Shown: one piece after another, positions 16,152 to 24,136 of the stretch
Position numbering within the stretch: position 1 is the stretch's first letter
Layout: each line of letters starts with the position of its first letter
Source of the DNA: SURF-43 sp964628985
GTDB lineage: Bacteria > Chloroflexota > Dehalococcoidia > UBA2979
Direction of reading: 5' to 3'
Assembly (NCBI GenBank): GCA_964628985.1
Contig: CAZVNJ010000005.1
Location: 1 to 64,000 of the forward strand
DNA length: 64,000 nt
The notes under the pieces: generated by a model
Databases searched by the model: none
The model's input: the letters and a program-made list of their open reading frames with translations, nothing else
What the model was told of the DNA's origin: nothing
Position numbers and translations under genes: made by a program

Positions 16152-17419
16152 CGTCGGAACCCTTCGGAGACGAAGGGAAGCCACGGCGGGGCGCCGTCGA
16201 ATGCGTCGACGCGGCTCAGTTCGCCACGCTGGATCCGGACGCCCGCATCAGGTTCGGGGCTCCGTGACCGCTCGGGAGCGGCCTGTCCAATGACGCCCGC
16301 GCGCGCGAGCGCGGTGATCTGCTCATCGTCGAGGCCAGCGATGTCACGCAGCACCTCGACGTTGTCGGCGCCGACGGCATGCGGTTCCGTGGCGACTCCC
16401 CCCGGGCTCCCTCCCCATGTGGCACCGACGTGCGGATAGCCACCCTCAACATCGTTCGTGTCCAGGTGCCGGAACTCGAAGTAGCCACGCGACCAGAGTT
16501 GTGGGTCAGTCATGGTGTCGGAGGCGTCCGCGACGACGCTGGAAGGGATGCCGGCTTCCTGTAGCCGGCGCTCGACCTCCTCGGCTTCGAGGCCCGCGAT
16601 GGCCTCAGCGACGTTGGTCGCCGTGGCGTGATCGATGCCGAGCGCGGCGGCGAGTGTGGGGAGTTGTGCGGGCATGGCGGACACCGCGACGTGGCGGTCG
16701 TGGCCGCTGGCCTCGAAGACATCATGGACGGCCCACCGCTGATCGTGGTTGAGCAGACGCCTCGGCACGGCGCCCCGTGACCGTTCGGCGAGCACCGGGC
16801 CGAGGTGAGAGACCATCGTCTCGTACAGCGAGATGTCGATGTGCTGGCCGGCCCCGCTTCGCTCACGCTCATCGAGCGCGGCGAGGACGGCGTAGGCGGC
16901 GTACAGCCCGCACACATCGTCGGCGTAGACGCCGGTGCCGGGGCGGCCTGGCCAACCATCGGGATCGCCGATGAGGAGGTTGTGGCCGGACACCGCCTCG
17001 GCGCCCGGACCGAAGAGCGGCCTGCCACCCCAGGGCCCGGAGGTGCCGAAGCCGGTGAGTGAGACGTAGATGACCCGGGGGTTGAAGGCGCGGACCGACT
17101 CGTAGTCGATGCCAAACTTGTCGACGACGCGCGGTGTGAAGTTGTGCGCCACGATGTCGCACTGGGCGGCGAGACGACGGAAGAGCGCGGGGCCACCCTC
17201 GGTGGCGAGATCGAGTCCGAGTTGGCGTTTCCGGCGGACCAACTCGATGGCGGAGAGGTTCGCGGGCCGCGCTCGCTCGAACGACTGCACGCGGATGACG
17301 TCGGCGCCGAGTTCGGCGAGGTGCCTGGTGGCGAACGGGAGGGCGACGGCCTGTTCGAGCGATAGGACGCGTACACCAGAGAGGGCGCCGGTCAGCGCTT
17401 CTGGGATCATCGAGACCAT
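16148..17419 (-). CDS. Family III (CaiB/BaiF) CoA-transferase, catalytic subunit
   Basis: 423 residues from the ATG at 17419 (GGAG five bases upstream). A second ATG at 17410 is possible. Family features include LSLEQAVALPFATRHLAELGADVIRV at the N-terminus (given here as one continuous family block around residues 19-44), VRRKRQLGLDL, YVSLTGFGTSGP and the catalytic Asp167 in YADDVCGLY. These enzymes move CoA between acyl groups through an aspartyl-CoA thioester. It is the first gene of an operon with the Asp-less subunit at 15054, and is divergent from an ABC importer, suggesting CoA activation of an imported acid. Confidence 0.9.
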   Translation of the reverse strand: MVSMIPEALTGALSGVRVLSLEQAVALPFATRHLAELGADVIRVQSFERARPANLSAIELVRRKRQLGLDLATEGGPALFRRLAAQCDIVAHNFTPRVVDKFGIDYESVRAFNPRVIYVSLTGFGTSGPWGGRPLFGPGAEAVSGHNLLIGDPDGWPGRPGTGVYADDVCGLYAAYAVLAALDERERSGAGQHIDISLYETMVSHLGPVLAERSRGAVPRRLLNHDQRWAVHDVFEASGHDRHVAVSAMPAQLPTLAAALGIDHATATNVAEAIAGLEAEEVERRLQEAGIPSSVVADASDTMTDPQLWSRGYFEFRHLDTNDVEGGYPHVGATWGGSPGGVATEPHAVGADNVEVLRDIAGLDDEQITALARAGVIGQAAPERSRSPEPDAGVRIQRGELSRVDAFDGAPPWLPFVSEGFRR

Positions 17420-17705
17420 CCCACTCCACCGGCACGGAGAGCATGTCTGTGGCAGGGAGCCCTCGCTGGTCCCATGCGGACGACACACGCAACGCTGGCC
17501 TCAAGAGCCCTGTGAGCCGTCAGCGTAGCGGAGCGACCGGCACCGACCACCGACGACTTCTCGAATATCGCGTACGAGAAATCGGCCTCTGTTTGTCTTG
17601 CGGGGCCGAGTGACGCAACCCTAGATTGACGGCCCAGCGTTATGACTGCGATCCCGCGCAATCTCGCGGGTTTGTCTAAGCGATCGGGACTGGGGGGAAC
17701 AGGCC

Positions 17706-19337
17706 ATGGCGGAGAACCGGAACTATTGGCAGCGGCGGATCAACCGGCGGACCGCGCTGCGGTCCGTTGGCCTGACGGCAGGCGGCGTGGCCGCTGCGGC
17801 GCTCATCGGGTGCAGCTCAAAGGAGGAGCCGGCGCCGACCACTGGAGGGGCCGCGGCACCGGCTGCGGCCCAGCCGAAGAAGGGTGGCGAGCTGCGCGTG
17901 GCGCTCGCGGCTGACACGTACGACGGGCTGAACCCGGCCGTCGGACGGGGTGGCGGCGATTACCAGATCCTCTACACGCTCTTCGACACGCTGGTGGCGC
18001 TCGGGCCAGACCTCACGATCAAGCCTGCACTCGCCGAGTCGTACGAGATCATCGATGACACCACGATCAAGTTCGCGCTGCGCAAGGGCGTGAAGTGGCA
18101 CGACGGGACGCCGTTCACAGCGCAGGACGTCAAGTTCACGATCGACTTCAACAAGGATCCGAAGAAGGGGTACACCTCCGGGCAGGTGTCGACGATCGCG
18201 CGCGTCGAGGTGCCGGACGAGCACACGGCCGTCTTCAAGTTGAGCTCGCTGACCGCGTCGCTCCTGTCCATTCTGGCGGACCGTCCAGGGATGATGATGC
18301 CGCGGAGCGCCGAGGCGAACCTGAAGGCGTACAACGAGAAGCCGATCACGACTGGCCCCGTGAAGCTGGACACGTGGGTGAAGGAGTCCTACCAGCGCTA
18401 CGTGCGCAACGAGGACTACTGGGGAGAGAAGACACACTTCGACTCCATCCGTTACGACATCATCCCGGACGATTCGGCACGCTTCGCCAACCTGCGCACG
18501 GGCAACACGGACATCTCGTTCATCGGCCCGTCGGACGTGGACGCGGCCCGCAAGGCGACCGACCGGATGACCCAGGTGGAGTGGCCGTCCCTGGCCGTGG
18601 CGCGCGGGGCCATCAACATTGCGATGTACCCGCTGAATGACGTCCGCATCCGCAAGGCACTGGCGTTCGCGACCAACTACAAGGGGTTCCTCGACAGCCT
18701 CTGGTTCGGGATCGGGAACGTCGCCAACGGCATGGAGACCCCTGCCAGCTGGGCGTGGAACTCGAAGGTCCCCAAGATGAAGGAGGACCTGGCGGAAGCA
18801 AAGAAGCTGCTGAGCGCAGCAGGAGAGGGCGAGGGCAAGAACGTCTGGCCGATGGTCACACCGAACACGGCGGACTCGATCGCTACCTGCGAGTTGCTGA
18901 AGTCCCAGTGGGAACGCGTGGGGATCAAGATCGACATCAAGCCGCTGCCGTCTGCAGAGGCCGGTACGGCAGCGCGCGACCAGAAGTTCGCATGGATCCC
19001 CTCGGGGGGGTGGAGCGGCCGGTCTGACCCAGACCTCACCTACTACGAGAACTTCCACAGCAAGGGGTCCTTCAACCGCGCTTCCTTCAACAAGGAGTAC
19101 AAGCCCGATGCCGCGCAGCAGGAGCTCGACCGGGAGCTGGTGAAGGCCCGTAGCACGTACAACTTCGAGGAGCGGAAGGCTGCGTACCACCGGATCTCCG
19201 AACTGGTGGTAGACAACATGATGGCGCTGTTCTGGATCGAACGGGTCAACGAACTCGCACACTCGAAGCGGGTGAAGAACTTTGTGCCGTGGGGCGACGC
19301 GAAGCTCCGAAACCAGACCGTCTGGCTGGACTCGTAG
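17706..19337 (+). CDS. ABC importer substrate-binding lipoprotein, family 5
   Basis: 543 residues with a GGGGGGAA site before the ATG. The N-terminus has a twin-arginine-like motif (NRRTALRS, Arg14-Arg15), a hydrophobic stretch and the lipobox LIGC (Cys36), followed by a Pro/Ala linker. This predicts a Tat-exported lipoprotein. The family 5 (peptide/nickel/opine) fold is shown by ALAESYEIIDDTTIKFALRK (about residues 107-126) and KWHDGTPFTAQDVKF. The two permease genes follow at 19458 and 20423. The ligand cannot be read from sequence. The divergent CoA-transferase pair hints at an organic acid. Confidence 0.93.
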   Translation: MAENRNYWQRRINRRTALRSVGLTAGGVAAAALIGCSSKEEPAPTTGGAAAPAAAQPKKGGELRVALAADTYDGLNPAVGRGGGDYQILYTLFDTLVALGPDLTIKPALAESYEIIDDTTIKFALRKGVKWHDGTPFTAQDVKFTIDFNKDPKKGYTSGQVSTIARVEVPDEHTAVFKLSSLTASLLSILADRPGMMMPRSAEANLKAYNEKPITTGPVKLDTWVKESYQRYVRNEDYWGEKTHFDSIRYDIIPDDSARFANLRTGNTDISFIGPSDVDAARKATDRMTQVEWPSLAVARGAINIAMYPLNDVRIRKALAFATNYKGFLDSLWFGIGNVANGMETPASWAWNSKVPKMKEDLAEAKKLLSAAGEGEGKNVWPMVTPNTADSIATCELLKSQWERVGIKIDIKPLPSAEAGTAARDQKFAWIPSGGWSGRSDPDLTYYENFHSKGSFNRASFNKEYKPDAAQQELDRELVKARSTYNFEERKAAYHRISELVVDNMMALFWIERVNELAHSKRVKNFVPWGDAKLRNQTVWLDS

Positions 19338-19355
19338 GCACGCCGTGTCCATTGC

Positions 19356-19384
19356 GTGGGCGGCCGACGCGGCGGCCGGCCCAC
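19356..19384 (+). repeat. GC-rich hairpin between binding protein and permease genes
   Basis: GTGGGCGGCCG and CGGCCGGCCCAC can pair with one bulged base around a six-base loop. Hairpins at this point in ABC operons often stabilise the binding-protein message and reduce readthrough into permeases. There is no T-run. Confidence 0.4.
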
Positions 19385-19457
19385 GGAAGCGACGCCGCGC
19401 CGGTACGGTGACGCACACGCTCGTTCTACGCGGGCGTCCGCGTGTCCGGAGTGACCT

Positions 19458-20411
19458 GTGATCCGATTCATCATCCGGCGCGTCATCGACACGATCCCGG
19501 TCGTGGTGCTTGTCACGGCGCTGGTGTTCTCGCTGACGGAAGTCTTCGGGGGCGACCCGATCCAGGCCCTGGTCGGTGATGACCAAGTGATCATGACCAA
19601 GGAGATGGAAGCGGCCCTCCGTGAGCGCCTCGGACTGAACGACCCGTTACCGGTGCGGTACCTGAACTGGCTGGGGGACGCAGCCCGAGGGAACCTCGGG
19701 GAATCGAACCTGACGCGGACCGAGGTGAGTGGCGAACTGCTCAGCCGGCTTCCCGCGACCGCTCAGCTTGCGGCAGTCGCATGGCTCTTCGCGATCTCAG
19801 TAAGCATCCCGCTCGGGGTGATCTCCGCAATCAAGCGGAATACGTGGGTCGACCATGTCGCGACAGTCTTCGCGCTGGGCGGGGTCTCAATGCCGAGCTT
19901 CTGGATGGGGCTGTTGCTGATCCTGACCGTTTCAGTCTGGCTGCGCCTCTTGCCGCCGTCGGGGTTTGTGAACCTGTGGGACGACCCGGTCGCAGCAGCG
20001 CGCCACCTCGCGCTGCCCGGGCTCACGCTCGGCGTCAACCTCGTGGGCACGATTACGCGACAAACCCGTGCGGGGATGCTCGACGTGTTAGGCCAGGACT
20101 ACATCCGGACGGCGCGGGCGAAGGGCCTCCGCGAGCGGACAGTGATCTACCGTCACGCTCTGCGCAACTCGCTCCTTTCCGTGGTGACCATCCTGGGGCT
20201 GCAGTTCGCGACCCTGCTCGGTGGGACGGTGATCATCGAGCAGGTCTTCGCCGTCCCGGGGGTCGGCCGGCTCGCGGTGAACGCCGTGTTCTCGAAGGAC
20301 CTACCGGTGATCCAGGGCGTGATCCTGTTGGCCGCCACGGGCACGCTCATCGGCAACCTGTGGGCGGACATCATGTACTCAGTCCTCGATCCGCGGATCC
20401 GGTTCCAGTAG
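19458..20411 (+). CDS. ABC importer permease (DppB-like)
   Basis: 317 residues from a GTG with GGAG six bases upstream. Begins with the typical MIRFIIRRVIDTIPVVVLVT membrane helix, then the DppB-type periplasmic lead (LRERLGLNDPLPVRYLNWLG). The inner-membrane core has the EAA-like loop around YIRTARAKGLRERTVIYRHA, which contacts the ATPase. About six membrane helices are visible. Operon with the binding protein upstream and the second permease 11 bases downstream. Confidence 0.93.
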   Translation: MIRFIIRRVIDTIPVVVLVTALVFSLTEVFGGDPIQALVGDDQVIMTKEMEAALRERLGLNDPLPVRYLNWLGDAARGNLGESNLTRTEVSGELLSRLPATAQLAAVAWLFAISVSIPLGVISAIKRNTWVDHVATVFALGGVSMPSFWMGLLLILTVSVWLRLLPPSGFVNLWDDPVAAARHLALPGLTLGVNLVGTITRQTRAGMLDVLGQDYIRTARAKGLRERTVIYRHALRNSLLSVVTILGLQFATLLGGTVIIEQVFAVPGVGRLAVNAVFSKDLPVIQGVILLAATGTLIGNLWADIMYSVLDPRIRFQ

Positions 20412-20422
20412 GAGGGCGCAGG

Positions 20423-21328
20423 TTGGCCGACAACGCGTCACAGGCGGTCGAGTGGACGTCGGCGCATGCGCCGGTGCAACCGCAGCGCAGCCGATTGCGC
20501 ACGCTCAAGCGCACCGCAATGAGTCACACCCTGGGCACTGCAGCGCTTGGCTTCATCGTGCTGATCGCGGTCGTCGCGATCACGGCACCGCTGGTCGCGA
20601 CCCACGACCCGCTGTACCAAGATTACGGCGCCGTGTTTGCCGAACCGAGCGCCCAGCACTTCTTCGGTACAGACCGTCTAGGGCGAGACGTCTTTAGCCG
20701 AGTGGTGTACGGGACGCGGATTTCGCTTGCCGTCGGGATCCTCGCGGTAAGCGTCGGGATGGCCCTGGGCGTGCCGCTTGGCCTGGTCGCGGGGTATTCG
20801 CGGGGCTGGGTGGACAACGTCTTGATGCGCTTCATGGACGCAATCCTGGTGATCCCGGGCCTGATCTTCGCGCTGACACTCATGGCGATCCTGGAGCCCA
20901 ACCTGTGGAACGTGATGATCGCGCTCGGTGTGAACGCGATGCCCAACTACGCCCGTCTGATCCGAAGCCAGGCTCTCTCCGTGATGGAGAACGAGTACAT
21001 CGCCGCCTCGCGTGCACTTGGCTGTTCACGGCGGCGCATCATTTTCCGGCATGTATTCCCGAACGCGCTCTCACCGGTGATCGTCCAGGCGTCGCTGGCC
21101 ATGGGCTATGCGGTGCTCTCCGAGGCTGGACTCGGGTTCCTCGGGGTCGGCGTCCAGCCACCGACGCCGACCTGGGGCAGCGTGCTGAACCAGGGCGCCC
21201 CCTACCTGGAGCGCGCGTGGTGGGTGTCGTTCTTTCCCGGGTTGGCGATCTTCCTGCTCGTACTGTCGTTCAACCTCGTCGGTGATGCGCTGCGGGACAT
21301 GCTCGACCCGCGCCTTCGCGGCCGCTAG
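20423..21328 (+). CDS. ABC importer permease (DppC-like)
   Basis: 301 residues from a TTG at 20423, six bases after GGAGGG. The open frame extending back to 19781 overlaps the first permease and is rejected. DppC-type features are the HFFGTDRLGRDVFSRVVYGT motif after the first helix, the EAA loop YIAASRALGCSRRRIIFRHV, and the C-terminal LGFLGVGVQPPTPTWG and DALRDMLDPRLRG motifs. No DppD or DppF ATPase gene follows: the next gene is a convergent LysR regulator. The importer must borrow ATPases encoded elsewhere. Confidence 0.93.
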   Translation: MADNASQAVEWTSAHAPVQPQRSRLRTLKRTAMSHTLGTAALGFIVLIAVVAITAPLVATHDPLYQDYGAVFAEPSAQHFFGTDRLGRDVFSRVVYGTRISLAVGILAVSVGMALGVPLGLVAGYSRGWVDNVLMRFMDAILVIPGLIFALTLMAILEPNLWNVMIALGVNAMPNYARLIRSQALSVMENEYIAASRALGCSRRRIIFRHVFPNALSPVIVQASLAMGYAVLSEAGLGFLGVGVQPPTPTWGSVLNQGAPYLERAWWVSFFPGLAIFLLVLSFNLVGDALRDMLDPRLRGR

Positions 21329-21367
21329 GACTCGGGAGAGTTGCCAGTGTCCCTATCCAGTCAGCCG

Positions 21368-22282
21368 CTACGCGACGACGACCATGGGCGCGGTCCTCGC
21401 GGGGCGTACTCCGTAGAACGCTCCGAGCGCTTCGACGAACTCGCGCGCACGCGGCTTCGGCGTGTTGGGATGGATGGCGACGAGGTCACGCCGCTGCTGG
21501 AAGCCCGGGAGCTCGAGTTCCACGAGCTGGTCACGCAGCGGGGTGAGCCGCGCGACATACCCACCGAGTATGCCGATGGTGTGTCCGCACATCACCTGAG
21601 ACAGGATTCCGTCGAACACGTCGAACTCAAAGCGAGACCTGACCGCAATGTCTCGGTCCCTGGCCCATCGCTCGAAGTACTGACGAGAGAGCGACCTTGG
21701 GGGCTGGACGGCCACGGGGTAGAGACTAAAGAGGTCTTCGGCGGGTTGATGGTCGCAGTCGGCACGAACCACGGCGGTCAGCTGGTCTCGGTAAACAGGC
21801 GTTGCCGTGTAGGCGTCGGTCAGGGACGCCGCGTGTACTTCATGTCCGATCATGATGTCTGCGCGACCGCTGACGAGCGCAGCAAGCGACGCTTCGACGT
21901 GTCCCGAATGCACGACGATCGAGAGGTCCGGGTTGGCGGCGGAGATCGCGTGGATCACGGGAGGCAGCAGGTAGTTCGCGGGACCGAACAGGCTCGCAAT
22001 GCGGAGTGTGTCCCGCTCGCCGCTCGAGTTGCGCGAGAGACCCCACTGGAGCTCCTCAAACTCGTCAATGGTCCGTTCGGCAAAGCGGAGAAACCGCTGG
22101 CCGTCCACCGTGAGCACCAACTGGCGCCCCTTGAACTTCACGAGCACTGTAGCCAGCTCGGCCTCGATCGCCTTCACATGACTGTGCAGCGTGGTCGTGC
22201 TCATGTAGAGGGCTTCCGCGGCCGCCGCGTAGGACCCAAGTTCAACGAGTTTCAAGAATGAGCGGGTGGCTTCAAGGCGCAT
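21368..22282 (-). CDS. LysR-family transcriptional regulator
   Basis: 304 residues with a GAGGGGG site before the ATG. The N-terminal winged helix reads FLKLVELGSYAAAAEALYMS, with TTLHSHVKAIEAEL as the recognition part. The effector-binding domain (about residues 95-295) has a clear DTLRIASLFGPANYLLPPVI start and two alpha/beta subdomains. It is divergent from the hot-dog hydratase operon at 22461, which it most likely controls, and converges with the ABC importer. Confidence 0.93.
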   Translation of the reverse strand: MRLEATRSFLKLVELGSYAAAAEALYMSTTTLHSHVKAIEAELATVLVKFKGRQLVLTVDGQRFLRFAERTIDEFEELQWGLSRNSSGERDTLRIASLFGPANYLLPPVIHAISAANPDLSIVVHSGHVEASLAALVSGRADIMIGHEVHAASLTDAYTATPVYRDQLTAVVRADCDHQPAEDLFSLYPVAVQPPRSLSRQYFERWARDRDIAVRSRFEFDVFDGILSQVMCGHTIGILGGYVARLTPLRDQLVELELPGFQQRRDLVAIHPNTPKPRAREFVEALGAFYGVRPARTAPMVVVA

Positions 22283-22365
22283 GGCCGGCCCCCTCAGACC
22301 CGCCGTCGGTCACTGCCGGAGCCCGCACGTACGGGGACGAATCGCCCCATCGAGGTGCCCGGCGT

Positions 22366-22373
22366 AAACGTTT
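22366..22373. promoter_or_regulatory. AAACGTTT palindrome in the LysR/hydratase divergent region
   Basis: A perfect 8-base palindrome within GTAAACGTTTGC, 88 bases before the hydratase ATG and 84 bases from the LysR start. Position and symmetry fit a LysR-type operator, although no full T-N11-A box was assigned. Confidence 0.3.
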
Positions 22374-22460
22374 GCGGGAACCTAGCATAACGAATGTGAG
22401 GGTTGCAAGCGCCGTGCTCGAACCCCCGCTGGCAAGACATGAGCCCACAGGAGGCCCTCG

Positions 22461-23312
22461 ATGACCACCCCGCACTCGGTACAACGGACTCTCACGGCGT
22501 TCCTCGGCAACCGGGACGCCCCGGACATCCGGAACAAGATCCACTCGACCGAAGGGGCGAAGGAGTACGGGTACCAAGGCGCGCTGGTCGGTGGTGTGAC
22601 CGTCTTTGGCTGGGCAACCCCCTTGATCTTGCAGACGCTTGGACCCGGTTGGCTGGACCAGGGGTGGGCGGATCTTGGTTTTCGTCGCCCGACGTACCCA
22701 GGTGATGAGCTGGCGATCACGATGACGCCAGATGGTGACACCTGGAACCTGCAGATCGTCGGCGCGGACGGACACGAGCGCGTGGCGGGTAACCTCGGCC
22801 TCGGCATCGCCCCATGGTTAGACGAGGTGCTGCTGAAGACCCCCTTCCGGCCCGCGGAACCACCACTCGCGGACTATCCGCTGCTCAAGCCGGAGGTCGC
22901 TCCGGTGGGACGGCAGCTCGCCCCCCTTGGATTCACGGTGACGGAGGAGGAGGCGCAGGAGTACGCGGCGAACAAGGCTCGCACGGACGACCCTCTGTTC
23001 ACCGGGCCTCGGGCTCGACTCCACCCGGGTTGGATTGCCGGCCGGCCGCCAGGCGTCCTGCACCATACGTACAACTACGGACCTGCCATCCACACACGCT
23101 CCCATCTCCAGATCTTCGCCCCGGCCTACGCGGGACAGCAATTTGTGACGACGGGGACGTTCCGTGAGTCGTACGAGCGGAAGGGTCACCAGTACGGCGC
23201 GTATGACCTCACGACGTACTCCGAAGACGCCATCGAACTGTGGCGACAGCGCCACACCACGATCTATCAGGTCGCGAAGCGCGGCCAGTCGCAGGAGGGT
23301 GACACGCGATGA
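22461..23312 (+). CDS. Two-part hot-dog (MaoC/HTD2-like) hydratase
   Basis: 283 residues, with AGGAGG before the ATG. The N-terminal half has a hot-dog hydratase pattern (GYQGALVGGVTVFGWATPL, then FRRPTYPGDELAITM). The C-terminal half has a second hot-dog-like segment with a long beta strand series near TRSHLQIFAPAYAGQQFVTT. This size and arrangement resemble MaoC-type enoyl-CoA or mesaconyl-CoA hydratases. The clear catalytic Asp/His pair of R-hydratases was not located, so activity is unproven. It is first in a run of three genes overlapping by ATGA (23309, 23701), followed four bases later by a CoA-transferase. Confidence 0.75.
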   Translation: MTTPHSVQRTLTAFLGNRDAPDIRNKIHSTEGAKEYGYQGALVGGVTVFGWATPLILQTLGPGWLDQGWADLGFRRPTYPGDELAITMTPDGDTWNLQIVGADGHERVAGNLGLGIAPWLDEVLLKTPFRPAEPPLADYPLLKPEVAPVGRQLAPLGFTVTEEEAQEYAANKARTDDPLFTGPRARLHPGWIAGRPPGVLHHTYNYGPAIHTRSHLQIFAPAYAGQQFVTTGTFRESYERKGHQYGAYDLTTYSEDAIELWRQRHTTIYQVAKRGQSQEGDTR

Positions 23313-23704
23313 CTCCAACGAGCACCGAGCGGCGTGAACTACCAGCGTTGCGCATCGGGGCGATCAACAGCGCGAGCGCGTCGACGGGGAGCATCCACGA
23401 CGACGAGAAGGCGCGAGAGATGGGCTACCGGGGCGGACTGGTCCCGGGCGTGACGATCATGGGCTACATGAGCCGCCTCATGCATGAGAACTTCCCGAGC
23501 GGGTGGCTCGCGGGCAGCACGTTCCACGGGCTGATCCGCCGCCCGGTCTATGAGGGCGACGAAGTGAGGGTGGAAGGCAGCGTCTCTGCACCGGACGAGG
23601 AGGGTCGCGTCGCCGTGGAAATCCGCGTGCTCGATCCGACCGGCGGCGTCTGCGCGACGGCGACGGCGACCTGCCGCGCACCGCAGTCCGGAGCCGCCGC
23701 ATGA
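23309..23704 (+). CDS. Single-domain hot-dog (MaoC-like) protein
   Basis: 131 residues. The start overlaps the previous stop (ATGA). The motif YRGGLVPGVTIMGYMSRL closely parallels YQGALVGGVTVFGWATPL in the preceding protein, and RRPVYEGDEVRVEGSV parallels its RRPTYPGDELAIT. It is therefore a paralogue of the first half of the neighbour. It may form a heteromeric hydratase with the proteins on either side. Confidence 0.75.
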   Translation: MTPTSTERRELPALRIGAINSASASTGSIHDDEKAREMGYRGGLVPGVTIMGYMSRLMHENFPSGWLAGSTFHGLIRRPVYEGDEVRVEGSVSAPDEEGRVAVEIRVLDPTGGVCATATATCRAPQSGAAA

Positions 23705-24132
23705 CCACGCATCTCCCCGACCTGACTGAAGAGAGCGCAGTCCCGGGGACGGGGCTCAACGGATATGACCGCACAATCACTCGAGGGGACATCGAGACGT
23801 TTCTCGCACGTACAGGCGAGGCGCTCGACGCCTATCAGGTGGGGGACACCCTGAGCGTGCCACCGGGCATGCTGATGGGGCTCTATGGGCCGCTCATTCA
23901 CGGGACGTTCCATTACGAGGCCGGCGTCCACGTCTCGAGCGAGATGACCCTCAACCGGGCACCCGAAGCGGACCAGCCGCTGCGTGTGGAGGGCCGTGTG
24001 CTTGACCTGTTCGAGAAGAACGGGAACAAGTACGTGACCTTCAGCGTCGAGGTCTCGGCGGCGGATGGGGGCGAGCGCCTCGCGACGGTCCACCACACTT
24101 CGATCTACGCGCTCCGCAGAAAGGGTGCGTAG
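23701..24132 (+). CDS. Small hot-dog (MaoC-like) protein
   Basis: 143 residues, ATGA overlap with the previous gene. The sequence GDTLSVPPGMLMGLYGPLIHG and the strands VHVSSEMTLNRAP and NKYVTFSVEVSAADGGERL fit a hot-dog fold resembling the C-terminal half of the 283-residue protein at 22461 more than its N-terminal half. Together with 23309 it could reconstitute a second two-part hydratase. The next gene, a fused CoA-transferase, starts four bases after the stop. Confidence 0.65.
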   Translation: MTTHLPDLTEESAVPGTGLNGYDRTITRGDIETFLARTGEALDAYQVGDTLSVPPGMLMGLYGPLIHGTFHYEAGVHVSSEMTLNRAPEADQPLRVEGRVLDLFEKNGNKYVTFSVEVSAADGGERLATVHHTSIYALRRKGA

Positions 24133-24136
24133 CCTG

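Noticed and set aside
17817..19586. Long minus-strand frame of 589 codons
   Set aside because: It lies antisense to the binding-protein gene and the start of the permease; it is Arg/Val-rich, lacks a family match and arises from the high GC at third codon positions.
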